DNA of 64,000 nt, taken from the NCBI RefSeq assembly GCF_039538065.1, contig NZ_BAABBR010000001.1, forward strand, positions 1,402,501 to 1,466,500, read 5' to 3'. Under the pieces are notes generated by a model, which worked only from the letters and a program-made list of their open reading frames with translations, was not told the DNA's origin and made no database searches. Source of the stretch: Sphingomonas rosea (GTDB lineage Bacteria > Pseudomonadota > Alphaproteobacteria > Sphingomonadales > Sphingomonadaceae). The translations under genes were made by a program, and so were the position numbers. Within the stretch, counting starts at the first letter, position 1. Each line of letters begins with the position of its first letter. Shown here piece after piece: positions 26,801 through 35,255 of this stretch.

Positions 26801-26818
26801 CTCCTCCGCAAGTGGCGA

Positions 26819-27322
26819 CTAGCGGCCGCCGGCCTTGATCCTGGCGATCTGGCTTTCGAGCGAGGCGGTGATCCGGTCGCGGGTCTCGGCGGGAAGGTCC
26901 TTGTTTTCAGCGATCCGCTTTTGCGCGTTCTGGAGCGCCTCGACCCGCTTGGCGGGATCGCCCTTGGCGCAGATCATGATCCGCGTCTGGACCTTCTTGC
27001 CGTCCTTGTCGGTGACGCTCTGGTCGGTGCTGACCGCCGAGCCGGTGTCGCAATCGGTCATGGCGATGCGGTGCTCGCCCTGCGCGGCGCCGTCGCGGTC
27101 GACGCGGACGATCCGGACGTCCTCGGTCGTGCTGCCCTTGGGACCGCCCTCGCGGATGACGATCCTGCGGGTCTCGCTTTTGCCGTCGGGAGTGGTGACC
27201 GATTTGCCGTCCTTGCCGTCGAGGACGATGATCTCGCGGACGATCTTCTTTTCGGGTGGCGGCGGCGGCGCGGGCGGGGCGGCCTGCGCGATGGCGGCCG
27301 AAAGCAGCAGGGTGGTGAGCAT
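26819..27322 (-). CDS. Unknown secreted protein, Pro-rich N-terminus
   Basis: This 167-residue exported protein has signal peptide MLTTLLLSAAIAQA, then a short proline run (APPAPPPPP). A strongly charged region follows, with the repeated pattern of Lys/Arg-rich beta strands (KKIVREIIVLDGKDGK, ETRRIVIREGG, DVRIVRVDRDG). The C-terminal half is helical (VEALQNAQKRIAENKDLPAE). I do not recognise a named family. The ATG at 27322 follows AGGGGAA at a good distance; one at 27340 is less likely. Two cysteines (TDCDTG, MICAKG) may form a disulfide. Confidence 0.65.
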   Translation of the reverse strand: MLTTLLLSAAIAQAAPPAPPPPPEKKIVREIIVLDGKDGKSVTTPDGKSETRRIVIREGGPKGSTTEDVRIVRVDRDGAAQGEHRIAMTDCDTGSAVSTDQSVTDKDGKKVQTRIMICAKGDPAKRVEALQNAQKRIAENKDLPAETRDRITASLESQIARIKAGGR

Positions 27323-27395
27323 GATCGTTCCCCTCGTCATTGCATCGAGACGCCAGGGTAACGGCGCGTTCGATAAACGGCGGATGAACGAGGGT

Positions 27396-28616
27396 TCAGG
27401 CTTCTGCGAGCGATCCCGCAGGGACGGCGGACGGACGGGTGAGGGCGGAGCCGCGGCGGGCGAGGGCGGCGGGAACGATGGTCCCGAACAATTGGTCCAT
27501 GCTGTGCGCCCAGCTATATTCGCTCGAGACATAGGCGCGACCCTTCTCGCCCATCGCTCGCCAGTCGCCGCGCAGGACCTCGAGAATGTTGGCGGCCATG
27601 GCCGCGCTGTCGCCGACGGGACCGAGGAGGCCCATGCCGGGAAGGATACGGTCGGGCATGGCGCCGCCGTCGACCCCGACGACCGGGAGGCCCGAGGCCT
27701 GCGCCTCGATCACCGAGATGCCGAAGGTCTCGTTGGGCATGGCCGAGACGTAGAGGTCGCTGCTGGCGAGCCACCTGGCGAGCACGTCGCGGTCGGTGAC
27801 GAAGCCGGGGGTGACGATGCGCGGATCGCCGAGCGCCTCGAACTGCTCCTTCTGCGGGCCCTGGCCGAGGAGGACGAGGCGTGCGCCGAGATGCTCGGGC
27901 AGGCTGCGGAAGGCCTCCACCACGATGTCGGGGCGTTTCTCGACGTCGAGGCGGCCGACGTAGATGAGCAGCGGATCCGTGTCGCCGGCGCCGATCGAGC
28001 GCCGAAGCTCCATGTCACGGCGGTCCGGGCCGAAATGGTCGAGGTCGATCCCGAGCGGAAGGATGCGGACGTCCTCGATCCCGAGCGAGCGGAGCAGGCG
28101 GCCGCCGCCATTTTCCGACAAGGCGTAGACCGCGTCGAACTGGCCGTAGAGTCGGCTGCAATAGTTATAGCACAGGCGGCTTGCGGCATCGGCGAGCGAG
28201 TCCGGCATGACCTTGGAGAAGGGACGCTGCACATAGACCGTGGGAAAATCGGTCATGTAGGCGGCGACGAGTGCGGTGTCGGGGTAGGCCTTGCGATGCT
28301 GAATGGCGGCCCACGGCAGGTTGTAGGCGTCCTGGCACTCGATGACGTCGGGCTGGAAGCTCGCCAGCGCCTTTTTCACCGCGCCGTTGCGCAGGAGCAG
28401 GCGGTAGTGCGGGCTGAACGGGACTTTCGGGCTCTTGAGCCAGACGGTGATCGCGCGGCCCTCGTCGCTTTCCTCGATCGCATCATGCGGCCCGGGCAGG
28501 ATCATCAGATGCCGGTGCGGCGTGTTCGCGATGATGTGCGCGCGCTTGGCCCGCAAATAGGTGCCAACCCCGCCGCCGACGTCAGACCAGCTCTGGGTCA
28601 GGTCGGCGAACAGCAT
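27396..28616 (-). CDS. GT4-type glycosyltransferase
   Basis: This is a 406-residue GT-B glycosyltransferase, probably a retaining enzyme of family GT4. The N-terminus ADLTQSWSDVGGGVGTYLR is the acceptor-side glycine loop. The C-terminal half has the sugar-nucleotide region IYVGRLDVEKRPDIVVEAF and the EX7E signature in NETFGISVIEAQASGLPVV. The acceptor and sugar are unknown; glycolipid or exopolysaccharide synthesis is possible, but no other such genes are adjacent. The ATG at 28616 begins a conserved-looking sequence but lacks a strong ribosome site. A GTG at 28655 is an alternative. Confidence 0.88.
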   Translation of the reverse strand: MLFADLTQSWSDVGGGVGTYLRAKRAHIIANTPHRHLMILPGPHDAIEESDEGRAITVWLKSPKVPFSPHYRLLLRNGAVKKALASFQPDVIECQDAYNLPWAAIQHRKAYPDTALVAAYMTDFPTVYVQRPFSKVMPDSLADAASRLCYNYCSRLYGQFDAVYALSENGGGRLLRSLGIEDVRILPLGIDLDHFGPDRRDMELRRSIGAGDTDPLLIYVGRLDVEKRPDIVVEAFRSLPEHLGARLVLLGQGPQKEQFEALGDPRIVTPGFVTDRDVLARWLASSDLYVSAMPNETFGISVIEAQASGLPVVGVDGGAMPDRILPGMGLLGPVGDSAAMAANILEVLRGDWRAMGEKGRAYVSSEYSWAHSMDQLFGTIVPAALARRGSALTRPSAVPAGSLAEA

Positions 28617-28851
28617 CGGGCGCTCGATGGCGGAGGAAGGCGAGACGGCATTCACGCGAAGCGCCAATGCGCCGAACAAGGGAAAGTGCCAAGTCCACCG
28701 ACGATGAAGCTTTGGCAATGTGTCGGATTGCTTGACAGCCGGGCAGGGCGCTTCGACAACAAGGACGAAGAAAACACCGGTTTTCCGCCATTGGCGAAAA
28801 ACTGGCACGGCCACTGCTTCTTGAATGGCGTCCACTTTGGTTCCACGCCAA
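28617..28851. other. Non-coding gap upstream of the glycosyltransferase
   Basis: No convincing gene is seen here. On the plus strand TTGACA (28732-28737) is a perfect -35 hexamer but has no good -10. An imperfect 23-base palindrome, with GTTTT and AAAAC arms around CGCCA-T-TGGCG, lies at 28780-28802. Together with the hairpin at 28857-28895 these could bound a small RNA, but this is weak. Confidence 0.3.
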
Positions 28852-28900
28852 ACAGAGGGGCGGCAAGGCGGTTTCTGGTCCCGCCTCGCCGCCCCTTCTT
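28852..28900 (-). terminator. Terminator of the zeta-bolA-grxD genes (possibly bidirectional)
   Basis: A 15-bp stem, GGGGCGGCAAGGCGG (28857-28871) with CCGCCTCGCCGCCCC (28881-28895), with one mismatch. T-rich sequence follows on both strands. It lies 24 bases past the grxD stop. Confidence 0.7.
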
Positions 28901-28923
28901 GTTTCCGGCGATGCCGATGACGC

Positions 28924-29238
28924 TCAGGCGTCGGCTCCGACGAGGGTCTTGAGCTCGCCGCTTTCGAACATTTCCATCATGATGTCCGAGCCGCCGACGA
29001 ATTCACCCTTCACGTAAAGCTGCGGGATGGTCGGCCAGTCGCTATATTCCTTGATGCCCTGACGGATCTCCTGATCCTGAAGGACGTCGACGGTCTCGTA
29101 GGACACGCCGAGATGGTCGAGGATGGCGATCGCGCGGCTCGAGAAGCCGCATTGCGGGAAGAGCGCGGTGCCCTTCATGAAGAGGACCACGTCGTTGCCC
29201 TTGACGAGGGCGTCGATGCGCGCGTTGGCGTCGCTCAT
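28924..29238 (-). CDS. grxD: Monothiol glutaredoxin Grx4 type
   Basis: This 104-residue CGFS-type glutaredoxin carries and transfers [2Fe-2S] clusters with glutathione. The motif CGFS is at 30-33 ([10 protein letters not shown]). The glutathione-binding segments [18 protein letters not shown] and GGSDIMMEM are intact. It lies four bases downstream of a bolA gene. Grx4 and BolA proteins form cluster-bridged heterodimers, so the pairing is functional. The ribosome site AGGAG overlaps the end of bolA. Confidence 0.96.
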   Translation of the reverse strand: MSDANARIDALVKGNDVVLFMKGTALFPQCGFSSRAIAILDHLGVSYETVDVLQDQEIRQGIKEYSDWPTIPQLYVKGEFVGGSDIMMEMFESGELKTLVGADA

Positions 29239-29242
29239 ATTC

Positions 29243-29479
29243 TTACTCCTGGGGGATGGCGGTGGTCAGCTGGAGGGCGTGCAGTTCGCCGCCCATCCGG
29301 TGACCGAGCGCCTTGTAGACCAGCTGGTGCTGGCGAACGCGGGGGAGGCCGGCAAACGCGCTGCTGGTCACCGTCGCGGCATAATGGTCGCCGTCGCCGG
29401 CAAGATCGCGAATCTCGACCCGCGCATCGGGAATGGCGGCGCGGATCAGCTCTTCGATCTCCTGGGCCTGCATCGGCAT
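29243..29479 (-). CDS. bolA: BolA family protein
   Basis: This 78-residue protein has the BolA fold. The helix [17 protein letters not shown] is followed by [31 protein letters not shown], which includes the invariant histidine region, and ends with [11 protein letters not shown]. BolA partners with CGFS glutaredoxins in iron-sulfur cluster handling; the partner gene grxD is immediately downstream. An ATG three codons in (29473) is an alternative start. Confidence 0.94.
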   Translation of the reverse strand: MPMQAQEIEELIRAAIPDARVEIRDLAGDGDHYAATVTSSAFAGLPRVRQHQLVYKALGHRMGGELHALQLTTAIPQE

Positions 29480-29483
29480 CGGA

Positions 29484-29810
29484 TCAGCCCTGCGCTTCCA
29501 TGAGCTGGCGACGGGCCTCGATCGTCTGATCCTGCAGGGCCTGGCGGATGGCGGCCTCGTCGATGTCGATCTGCGCGCCGGTGAGGTCGCCGAGCAGCTT
29601 GCGGATCACGTCCTCGTCGCCCGCTTCCTCGAAGTCGGCGCGGACCACGTCCTTGGCATAGGCCTCGGCCTCGACCGGCGACAATTTCATCAGGCCGGCG
29701 GCCCAGTGGCCGAGCAGCTTGTTGCGGCGGGCGATGACCCGGAACTTCATCTCCTCGTCATGCGCGAACTTGGTCTCGAAGGCGCGTTCGCGATCGTCGA
29801 AGGTGGTCAT
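29484..29810 (-). CDS. ATPase inhibitor subunit zeta (DUF1476)
   Basis: This 108-residue protein matches the alphaproteobacterial zeta subunit (PF07345, DUF1476). In Paracoccus it blocks ATP hydrolysis by the F1Fo-ATPase. The N-terminal inhibitory helix begins MTTFDDRERAFETKFAHDEE, followed by FRVIARRNKLLGHWAAGLMKLS. The four-helix C-terminal domain has YAKDVVRADFEEAGDEDVIRKLLGD. I start at the ATG at 29810; the in-frame upstream extension is not conserved-looking. It shares the strand and tight spacing (four bases) with bolA and grxD. Confidence 0.9.
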   Translation of the reverse strand: MTTFDDRERAFETKFAHDEEMKFRVIARRNKLLGHWAAGLMKLSPVEAEAYAKDVVRADFEEAGDEDVIRKLLGDLTGAQIDIDEAAIRQALQDQTIEARRQLMEAQG

Positions 29811-29944
29811 GCTTGCTCCCGCTTGATGGTTGACGCCGAGATAGGCGGGCGGGCGCGAAACCTCAATGGAGCAAGGCTTGCAGGGCGACGGGCGCTGCTC
29901 CACAAGCGGCGCGCAATTTTTTGCGTCAAAAGGATGTTTCTCCG

Positions 29945-30283
29945 ATGCTGTTCCTGTTCGCCGCCGCCGCCCTCGTCCAGGCCGCTCCCGCCGCCCAGCC
30001 CCCGATCGCCGAGGCCGCGCAGGCGTTCAAGGGCTGCATCGAAGCCAAATTCTCGACCGTTCCGGCGACCGTTACCCCCGAGGCTGGCGCCGACGCGCTG
30101 ATCGCGCAGTGCAAGGCCGAGAACGACAAGCTCGACACCATCTTCGAGGGCATGATCGCCGCGGCGCCCGCCGACCAGCAGGCCTTTGCCCGCGAACAGT
30201 ACAAGCAGGGCATGGCGCAGGGCCGGCAGGGCCTGATCGACGGGATCAAGAGCGCCCGGGCTGGCAAGGCGCCCGCCAAGTAA
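29945..30283 (+). CDS. Small secreted protein of unknown function
   Basis: This exported protein of about 112 residues has signal peptide MLFLFAAAALVQAAPA and a helical mature part. There are two cysteines, in FKGCIEAKF and IAQCKAENDK, spaced as if to join two helices. The C-terminus is Lys/Ala-rich. I do not recognise a family. The ATG at 29945 is favoured; an upstream TTG at 29921 is possible. A strong GC hairpin follows the stop. Confidence 0.68.
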   Translation: MLFLFAAAALVQAAPAAQPPIAEAAQAFKGCIEAKFSTVPATVTPEAGADALIAQCKAENDKLDTIFEGMIAAAPADQQAFAREQYKQGMAQGRQGLIDGIKSARAGKAPAK

Positions 30284-30291
30284 GCGTTGGT

Positions 30292-30316
30292 CGCCCGGGG
30301 CGCCGTGCCCCGGGCG
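30292..30316 (+). terminator. Terminator-like hairpin after the small secreted protein gene
   Basis: CGCCCGGGGC (30292-30301) pairs perfectly with GCCCCGGGCG (30307-30316) around a five-base loop. The T run after it is poor (CCTTCCTC). It lies between converging genes. Confidence 0.5.
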
Positions 30317-30323
30317 CCCTTCC

Positions 30324-31319
30324 TCAGATCTCGACCACCAGCTTGCCGATGACCTGACGCGCGGCCATGGCGGCGATCGCCTTGCCGGCTTCGGCGAGCG
30401 GATAGGTGGCGGAAACGACCGGGCTGATCTTGCCCGCGTCCCATAGCGCGAACAATTCCTCGACATGCGCCTGGTTGGCGGCGGGGTCGCGCGCGGCGAA
30501 GGCACCCCAGAAGACGCCGCAGACGTTGCAGCTCTTGAGCAGGGTCAGGTTGAGCGGCAGGCGCGGAATTCCGGCGGGGAAACCGACCACGAGGTAGCGG
30601 CCTTCCCAGGCGATGGCGCGAAGCGCGGGCTCGCAATAGTCGCCGCCGACCGGATCGTAGATGACGTCCGCGCCCTTGGGCCCGACCGCTGCCTTGAACT
30701 GGTCGGCGAGCGCCTTGGACGCCTCCTTGTCGAAGGGCCCGCGCGGGTAGACGATTGCTTCGTCGGCACCGGACTTGCGGGCTGCCTCTGCCTTTTCCTC
30801 GCTCGAGACGGCGGCGATCACGCGGGCGCCGCGCGCCTTGCCGAGCTCGACCGCCGCGAGGCCCACGCCCCCGGCCGCGCCAAGCACGAGCAGGGTCTCG
30901 CCGGCCTTCAACTGGCCGCGATCCCAGAGCGCGTGGATCGAGGTCGCGTAGGTGAGGAGAAGCGCGGCGCCCTGGGCGAAGCTGCGGCTTTCTGGGAGGC
31001 GGAAGGCGCTTGCGGCGGGGATCGCCATTTCCTCGACCAGTCCGCCGAAGCCCGGAACGGCGATCAGGCGGTCGCCGATGCCCCAGCCGGTGACGCCCTC
31101 GCCGAGACCGATGACCTCGCCCGCGATTTCGCCGCCGGGCGCGAAGGGCCGGGGCGGGCGCATCTGGTACTTGTCCTCGATGATGAGGACGTCGGGGTAG
31201 TTGATCGCGGCGGCGTGCACCCGGACGAGGAGCTCGCCCGGGCCGGCGACCGGCGAGGGGAGGTCGGTGAGCTGGAGGGTGTCGGGGCCGCCAGGCGCGG
31301 TGGAGAGCAGGGCTTTCAT
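30324..31319 (-). CDS. Quinone oxidoreductase-like medium-chain dehydrogenase
   Basis: This 331-residue enzyme of the zinc-free MDR family resembles NADPH:quinone oxidoreductase. The N-terminal GroES-like domain has VRVHAAAINYPDVLI and APGGEIAGEVIGLGEGV. The Rossmann domain has VLGAAGGVGLAAVELGKARGA, and NAD(P)H-binding and substrate regions follow (ADVIYDPVGGDYCEPALR). The substrate could be a quinone or an enone. It is convergent with the small secreted gene, and its upstream neighbour on this strand is a lipoprotein gene. Confidence 0.9.
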   Translation of the reverse strand: MKALLSTAPGGPDTLQLTDLPSPVAGPGELLVRVHAAAINYPDVLIIEDKYQMRPPRPFAPGGEIAGEVIGLGEGVTGWGIGDRLIAVPGFGGLVEEMAIPAASAFRLPESRSFAQGAALLLTYATSIHALWDRGQLKAGETLLVLGAAGGVGLAAVELGKARGARVIAAVSSEEKAEAARKSGADEAIVYPRGPFDKEASKALADQFKAAVGPKGADVIYDPVGGDYCEPALRAIAWEGRYLVVGFPAGIPRLPLNLTLLKSCNVCGVFWGAFAARDPAANQAHVEELFALWDAGKISPVVSATYPLAEAGKAIAAMAARQVIGKLVVEI

Positions 31320-31356
31320 GGCGACCCTTGTACGCGGGCGCGGGCCGGGGTCCAGT

Positions 31357-31665
31357 TCAGCGTGCGCGGCGGCGATAATCCTCGACCACCTGCGCGGCGG
31401 TCTGGCCGCCGAAGGTGGTTCGGCGGCGGGCGTCGGGATCGCGGTCGGCGTAACGGCGGGCGGGCACGCCGGCGAGCGCACGGTCGAAGTCGAGGCGGTC
31501 GGCGGCCGGAAGATCGGCGCGGGCCTGCGCCACCGTTTCCTCGAAGCGTTGCGGCGAGGAGCCGTCGATGACGGTCGGCGCGGCGGGCGAGCAGGCGGCG
31601 AGTGCCGCCGCGAGCGCGAGACTAAGGCCGGGTCTTGGCGGCAAGGCCGGCGATCCAATGCTCAA
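31357..31665 (-). CDS. Putative lipoprotein
   Basis: This 102-residue protein has a lipobox: LALAAALAAC, with the modified cysteine at residue 25. It is followed by SPAAPTVIDGSSPQRFEETVAQA. That stretch resembles the DUF6694-type lipoproteins (IDGSS pattern), a family of unknown role. The start is a TTG at 31665 that overlaps the end of the S41 peptidase gene by 44 bases, so it is probably expressed with it. Confidence 0.62.
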   Translation of the reverse strand: MSIGSPALPPRPGLSLALAAALAACSPAAPTVIDGSSPQRFEETVAQARADLPAADRLDFDRALAGVPARRYADRDPDARRRTTFGGQTAAQVVEDYRRRAR

Positions 31666-33133
31666 GCGCGGCGGTGTCGGCGATGTCGCCGTCGAAGCGA
31701 TGCGCCGGCATGGCGGGCTGGTTCGATCCGCGGGCGCGACCGCGGTAGACCTTCATCGGTACGCTGACGCTGGTGAGGCGTGTTGGCAGGATCCGCTCGC
31801 GGATCTCCATGTAGAGGGTGTCGGCGCTGGTCGGTCGCCCGACCTGGACCGCGCCGACCTTCGTCCACAGGTCGACCGCGTCGAGGCAGGCCGAGGCGCA
31901 GGAGGAATCGGTCAGGACATAGACCGGGTGGGCGAGGCGGATCGGGGCCGGCGCCGGGGCGAGAGCCTTGGTAGTTGCGGCGGACGGGGCGCTCCTGGCG
32001 GGCGGGTCGAATTCGACGTGGCGCCAGAGCGGCTGCTTGCGGGCGATGGCGGTGCCGAGCCCGGCGATGACCGAACGGAACCAGCCATCGGCTTCGGGGG
32101 AAAAGCCCTCGCTGTCGCGGCGATCGGCATAGCCGTTGGCGATTTCGGCGAGGTTGGCGGGCGAGGCGCGCCAGTCGACCTTCACCTCGGGTCCGGGTGG
32201 AAGCCGGTCGGGGGCGCCCTCACCCCAGATCGCCTCGGCAATCTGGCGCGACCAGTCGGACGAGCCGCCGCCGTTGCCGCGCAGGTCAAGGACGATGGCG
32301 GGGGCAGCGAGCAGGCCGGCGCGGTCTTTCCGGATGCCGGCGATGAGGCCGGGGAGCGCCTTGGCGGCGTCCGAGCTCGACGAACCGCTGAACGAGGGCA
32401 TGGCAATCCAGCGAAGGCCGTTGGACAGCGTCCGCGCGCCAAAGTCGCGGCGAATGGCGCCGCGCAGTTCGCGCATCAGCGTGCCCATGCGCTCGGGCGC
32501 GAGCGGGCGCCAGGCAAGGGCGATGTCGCGGCGCTTGCCGGCAACCGCGAAGGTGCAGCGCTGGGCCCTGGGGATGAGCTTGCTGCCCTCGTCGAGGAAC
32601 AGCATCGCGCCCCATCGCTGCTGCTGCGCCTCGAGGTTCCAGCGGCCCCACATGGTGCCGAGCGTCGCCTCGGCGTAGCGCGCCGCGCTCATCCCGTCGC
32701 AGGAGAGGAGTTCGGCGCCCCTGGGAACGGGGCTGCCGGGCTCCTCGGTGTCGACGACGATCCTGCCGCGCCCGTCGAAACGGGTCGCGAAGCCCGGCCA
32801 GCTGAGGTCGTTCGGCGTGTCGCCGAGCGCGCCGAAGCCGAGATGCCCGTCGTTGAACGAGGACGTGTAGATCCGCAGCGGGAAAAAATAATCGGCGTAG
32901 GTGCGGGCGGTCCTGGCGCGCTCGAGCGCGATCCGGAGCTGGCGGTCGTTGTTGGCGGAGAAGGTCGGGTCGAGGCTGTTGACCGGGCCGGGGTGATTGG
33001 CGGCGAGGTCGTCGTGCAGCGCCTGCGCATCGCGCGCGAGGGCCTCGGACCAGTTGCGCTCCGCCGGAGGTGCCGCCACCGCGACCGACGCCGCGAGAAC
33101 GAGCAGCGATGCCCCCATCACCCCTGTTGTCAT
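31622..33133 (-). CDS. S41-family peptidase, secreted
   Basis: This 503-residue protein has a signal peptide (GASLLVLAASVAVAA) and resembles the S41 (Ctp/tricorn-type) serine peptidases. Key segments are FNDGHLGFG, VLDLRGNGGGSSDWS, which is the S41 hallmark strand and glycine loop, and TDSSCASACLDAVDLW, where the serine after the first SC pair is the likely nucleophile. A PDZ-like part is poorly conserved. Substrate unknown; localisation is probably periplasmic. The gene is followed by the scoB-scoA operon upstream on the same strand, with a 20-base gap. Confidence 0.84.
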   Translation of the reverse strand: MTTGVMGASLLVLAASVAVAAPPAERNWSEALARDAQALHDDLAANHPGPVNSLDPTFSANNDRQLRIALERARTARTYADYFFPLRIYTSSFNDGHLGFGALGDTPNDLSWPGFATRFDGRGRIVVDTEEPGSPVPRGAELLSCDGMSAARYAEATLGTMWGRWNLEAQQQRWGAMLFLDEGSKLIPRAQRCTFAVAGKRRDIALAWRPLAPERMGTLMRELRGAIRRDFGARTLSNGLRWIAMPSFSGSSSSDAAKALPGLIAGIRKDRAGLLAAPAIVLDLRGNGGGSSDWSRQIAEAIWGEGAPDRLPPGPEVKVDWRASPANLAEIANGYADRRDSEGFSPEADGWFRSVIAGLGTAIARKQPLWRHVEFDPPARSAPSAATTKALAPAPAPIRLAHPVYVLTDSSCASACLDAVDLWTKVGAVQVGRPTSADTLYMEIRERILPTRLTSVSVPMKVYRGRARGSNQPAMPAHRFDGDIADTAALEHWIAGLAAKTRP

Positions 33134-33153
33134 GCCTTCCCCCGAAGCGATCC

Positions 33154-33789
33154 CTAGTGCTCGTAATGCGCCGTGGTCTTGGCCGCGACTTCCTCGGCGG
33201 TGACGCCCGGTGCCATTTCCAGGAGCTTGAACGGGCTCTGGTGATCGGGCCGCTGAAAGACCGCGAGATCCGTGATGATCATGTCGACGACGTTCTTTCC
33301 GGTCAGCGGAAGCGTGCAGGACGGGATGAACTTGGGATCGCCGTTCTTGGCTGTGTGCTCCATCACCACGATGATCTTCTTAACGCCCGCGACGAGGTCC
33401 ATCGCGCCGCCCATGCCCTTGATCATCTTGCCCGGGATCATCCAGTTGGCGATGTCGCCGTCCTGGCTGACCTCCATCGCGCCGAGCACGGTCAGGTCGA
33501 TGTGTCCGCCGCGGATCATCGCGAAGCTGTCGGCCGAGCTGAAATAGCTCGACGAGGGAAGCTCGCTGATCGTCTGCTTGCCCGCGTTGATGAGATCGGG
33601 ATCGACCTCGTCGTCATAGGGGAAGGGGCCGATGCCGAGCATGCCGTTCTCGGACTGGAGCGTGACCTCGAGCCCGTTCGGGATGTGGTTGGCAACGAGC
33701 GTCGGGATGCCGATGCCGAGGTTGACGTAGAAGCCGTCGCGCAGCTCGCGGGCGGCGCGGGCTGCCATTTCATCACGCGTCCAGGGCAC
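33154..33789 (-). CDS. scoB: 3-oxoacid CoA-transferase subunit B
   Basis: This is the beta subunit of a succinyl-CoA:3-ketoacid CoA-transferase-type enzyme, which activates acetoacetate using succinyl-CoA. The 211 residues contain the catalytic glutamate E47 in [11 protein letters not shown]. Conserved segments include [15 protein letters not shown] and [20 protein letters not shown]. The GTG at 33789 overlaps the stop of the preceding NTF2-like gene (TAGTG). The alpha subunit lies beyond that small gene rather than directly upstream, which is unusual. Confidence 0.94.
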   Translation of the reverse strand: MPWTRDEMAARAARELRDGFYVNLGIGIPTLVANHIPNGLEVTLQSENGMLGIGPFPYDDEVDPDLINAGKQTISELPSSSYFSSADSFAMIRGGHIDLTVLGAMEVSQDGDIANWMIPGKMIKGMGGAMDLVAGVKKIIVVMEHTAKNGDPKFIPSCTLPLTGKNVVDMIITDLAVFQRPDHQSPFKLLEMAPGVTAEEVAAKTTAHYEH

Positions 33790-34313
33790 TAGCGGCGGCC
33801 TTTCATGTCGGTGGGGATTTTCAAGTCTGGCCGCTCCTGCTGCCAGAGGATGGAATGAACGCGCCACGTGCCCATGGGATCGCGGGCGAGCTGGAAGCTG
33901 TTGATGCCGCGGACGTTGACCGTGCCGTCGGTGCTGGTGCCGTGGTAGGACGACCAGACCTGCGCGACATTGCCGTACATCTGGACGCGGCCGGTGAGCT
34001 CGCGCTCGGTGAAGCCGACCTTTTCGAGCATCGGGCCGCCCTTGGCGATGTAATCCTCGAGCGAACCGCCCGAGAGGCCATTGCGTCCGACCGCGTAGAG
34101 TCGGGCGTCGGGGGTGAAGAGGGTGCGCATCCGTGCCCAGTCGCGCTTGCTGCCGGCGGGACCGGAGATGACCGCATAGACGTCGGCGACGGCGCGGCGG
34201 ACCGCGGCTTCTTCGGCCGCCGGTGTGCCGAGCGGCTTCGAGACCGAGGTGGCGGCCGGCGGAGACGCGGGCTGGGCGACGGCGAGCGCGATGGCGGCGA
34301 GGATCATGGTCAT
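33789..34313 (-). CDS. NTF2/SnoaL-like secreted protein between scoA and scoB
   Basis: This 174-residue protein has a signal peptide ([18 protein letters not shown]) and an NTF2-like alpha+beta cone domain. The domain shows [42 protein letters not shown], and the final strands WSSYHG and [13 protein letters not shown]. The DUF4440/SnoaL group includes enzymes and binding proteins; no catalytic residues are evident. Its start overlaps the scoA stop and its stop overlaps the scoB start, so all three are translated as a unit. Confidence 0.85.
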   Translation of the reverse strand: MTMILAAIALAVAQPASPPAATSVSKPLGTPAAEEAAVRRAVADVYAVISGPAGSKRDWARMRTLFTPDARLYAVGRNGLSGGSLEDYIAKGGPMLEKVGFTERELTGRVQMYGNVAQVWSSYHGTSTDGTVNVRGINSFQLARDPMGTWRVHSILWQQERPDLKIPTDMKGRR

Positions 34314-35020
34314 GCGGCCTCCCTTTGGCGGACGGTGCGGAACTCGATCTTCTTGTCGTAGGGCGCGCCGAGGATAAGGCGCTTCACGTAGATGCCGGGC
34401 AGGTGGATCGTGTCGGGGTCGAGGCTTCCGACGGGGACGATCTCCTCGACCTCGGCGACGCAGATTTTGCCCGAGGTGGCGGCGGGCGCATTGAAGTTGC
34501 GCGCGGTCTTGCGGAACAGGAGGTTGCCGCTCTCGTCGGCCTTCCAGCCCTTGATGATGGCGAGGTCGGCGCGGATGCCGCGCTCGAGGATATAGTCCTC
34601 ACCATCGAAGTTCTTCACTTCCTTGCCCTCGGCGACCTTCGTTCCGACGCCGGTCTTGGTGTAGAAACCGGGAATGCCCGCGCCGCCCGCGCGGAGCCTC
34701 TCGGCGAGCGTGCCCTGCGGGCAGAATTCGACCTCGAGCTCGCCCGCGAGATACTGGCGCTCGAATTCCTTGTTCTCGCCGACGTAGGACGAGATCATCT
34801 TCCTGATCTGGCGGGTGCGCAGCAGCTTGCCGAGGCCTTCGTTGTCGATGCCCGCATTGTTGGAGGCGACAGTCAGGTCCTTGACCCCGCTGGCGACGAT
34901 CGCGTCGATCAGGCGCTCCGGAATGCCGCACAATCCGAACCCGCCCGCGGCGATGGTCATGCCGTCGTAGAGCAGCCCGTCGAGCGCGCTTGCCGCATCG
35001 GAATAGATCTTCCTGGCCAA
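34310..35020 (-). CDS. scoA: 3-oxoacid CoA-transferase subunit A
   Basis: This is the alpha subunit of the CoA-transferase, 236 residues, giving a heterotetramer with ScoB. The family motif [18 protein letters not shown] is intact, as are [13 protein letters not shown] and [21 protein letters not shown]. The start is a TTG at 35020 with AGGAGGG seven bases upstream, a strong ribosome site. An inverted repeat overlaps the promoter (35053-35074), which suggests repression by a dedicated regulator. Confidence 0.95.
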   Translation of the reverse strand: MARKIYSDAASALDGLLYDGMTIAAGGFGLCGIPERLIDAIVASGVKDLTVASNNAGIDNEGLGKLLRTRQIRKMISSYVGENKEFERQYLAGELEVEFCPQGTLAERLRAGGAGIPGFYTKTGVGTKVAEGKEVKNFDGEDYILERGIRADLAIIKGWKADESGNLLFRKTARNFNAPAATSGKICVAEVEEIVPVGSLDPDTIHLPGIYVKRLILGAPYDKKIEFRTVRQREAA

Positions 35021-35042
35021 TCAACCCTCCTGATTTGCCGCC

Positions 35043-35071
35043 CGCCTAGGCAAAGTTGAATCACTTTTCAA
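35043..35071 (-). promoter_or_regulatory. Candidate scoA promoter
   Basis: On the minus strand TTGAAA (35066-35071) and TAGGCG (35043-35048) are separated by 17 bases, and the scoA start is 22 bases further. The -35 hexamer falls within the inverted repeat at 35053-35074. Confidence 0.45.
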
Positions 35072-35074
35072 CTT
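35053..35074. promoter_or_regulatory. Operator-like inverted repeat at the scoA promoter
   Basis: AAGTTGAA (35053-35060) and TTCAACTT (35067-35074) are perfect 8-base complements around a six-base spacer. The A/T-rich composition stands out. It covers the -35 box and most of the spacer, as a repressor site would. No regulator gene is adjacent. Confidence 0.6.
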
Positions 35075-35188
35075 CGTGGACGGCGGCAAGCTTCTTGGGT
35101 CGATTGATGGTCCGCGGGGGCGAGGAGGGCAAGGGGATGGGTGCCGCACGTGCGGAGCTTATCGGCATGGCGAGGGTCGCGTTTGTCA

Positions 35189-35233
35189 TGAAAAAGGCCG
35201 CGCCGCCCTCCTTCCGGAGAGGCGACGCGGCCC
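35189..35233 (-). terminator. Terminator of the SCP2 gene
   Basis: On the minus strand GGCCGCGTCGCC (35221-35232) pairs with GGCGGCGCGGCC (35196-35207), with one G-U pair. It is followed by five T residues. It lies 23 bases past the stop. Confidence 0.8.
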
Positions 35234-35255
35234 GTTCGCGTTCGAATGTCGTCGC

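Noticed and set aside
28664..28695. Sigma-54-like sequence TTGGCAC-TTTCC-CTTGTT on the minus strand before the glycosyltransferase
   Set aside because: The GG to GC spacing required for sigma-54 is off and the -12 GC is missing.
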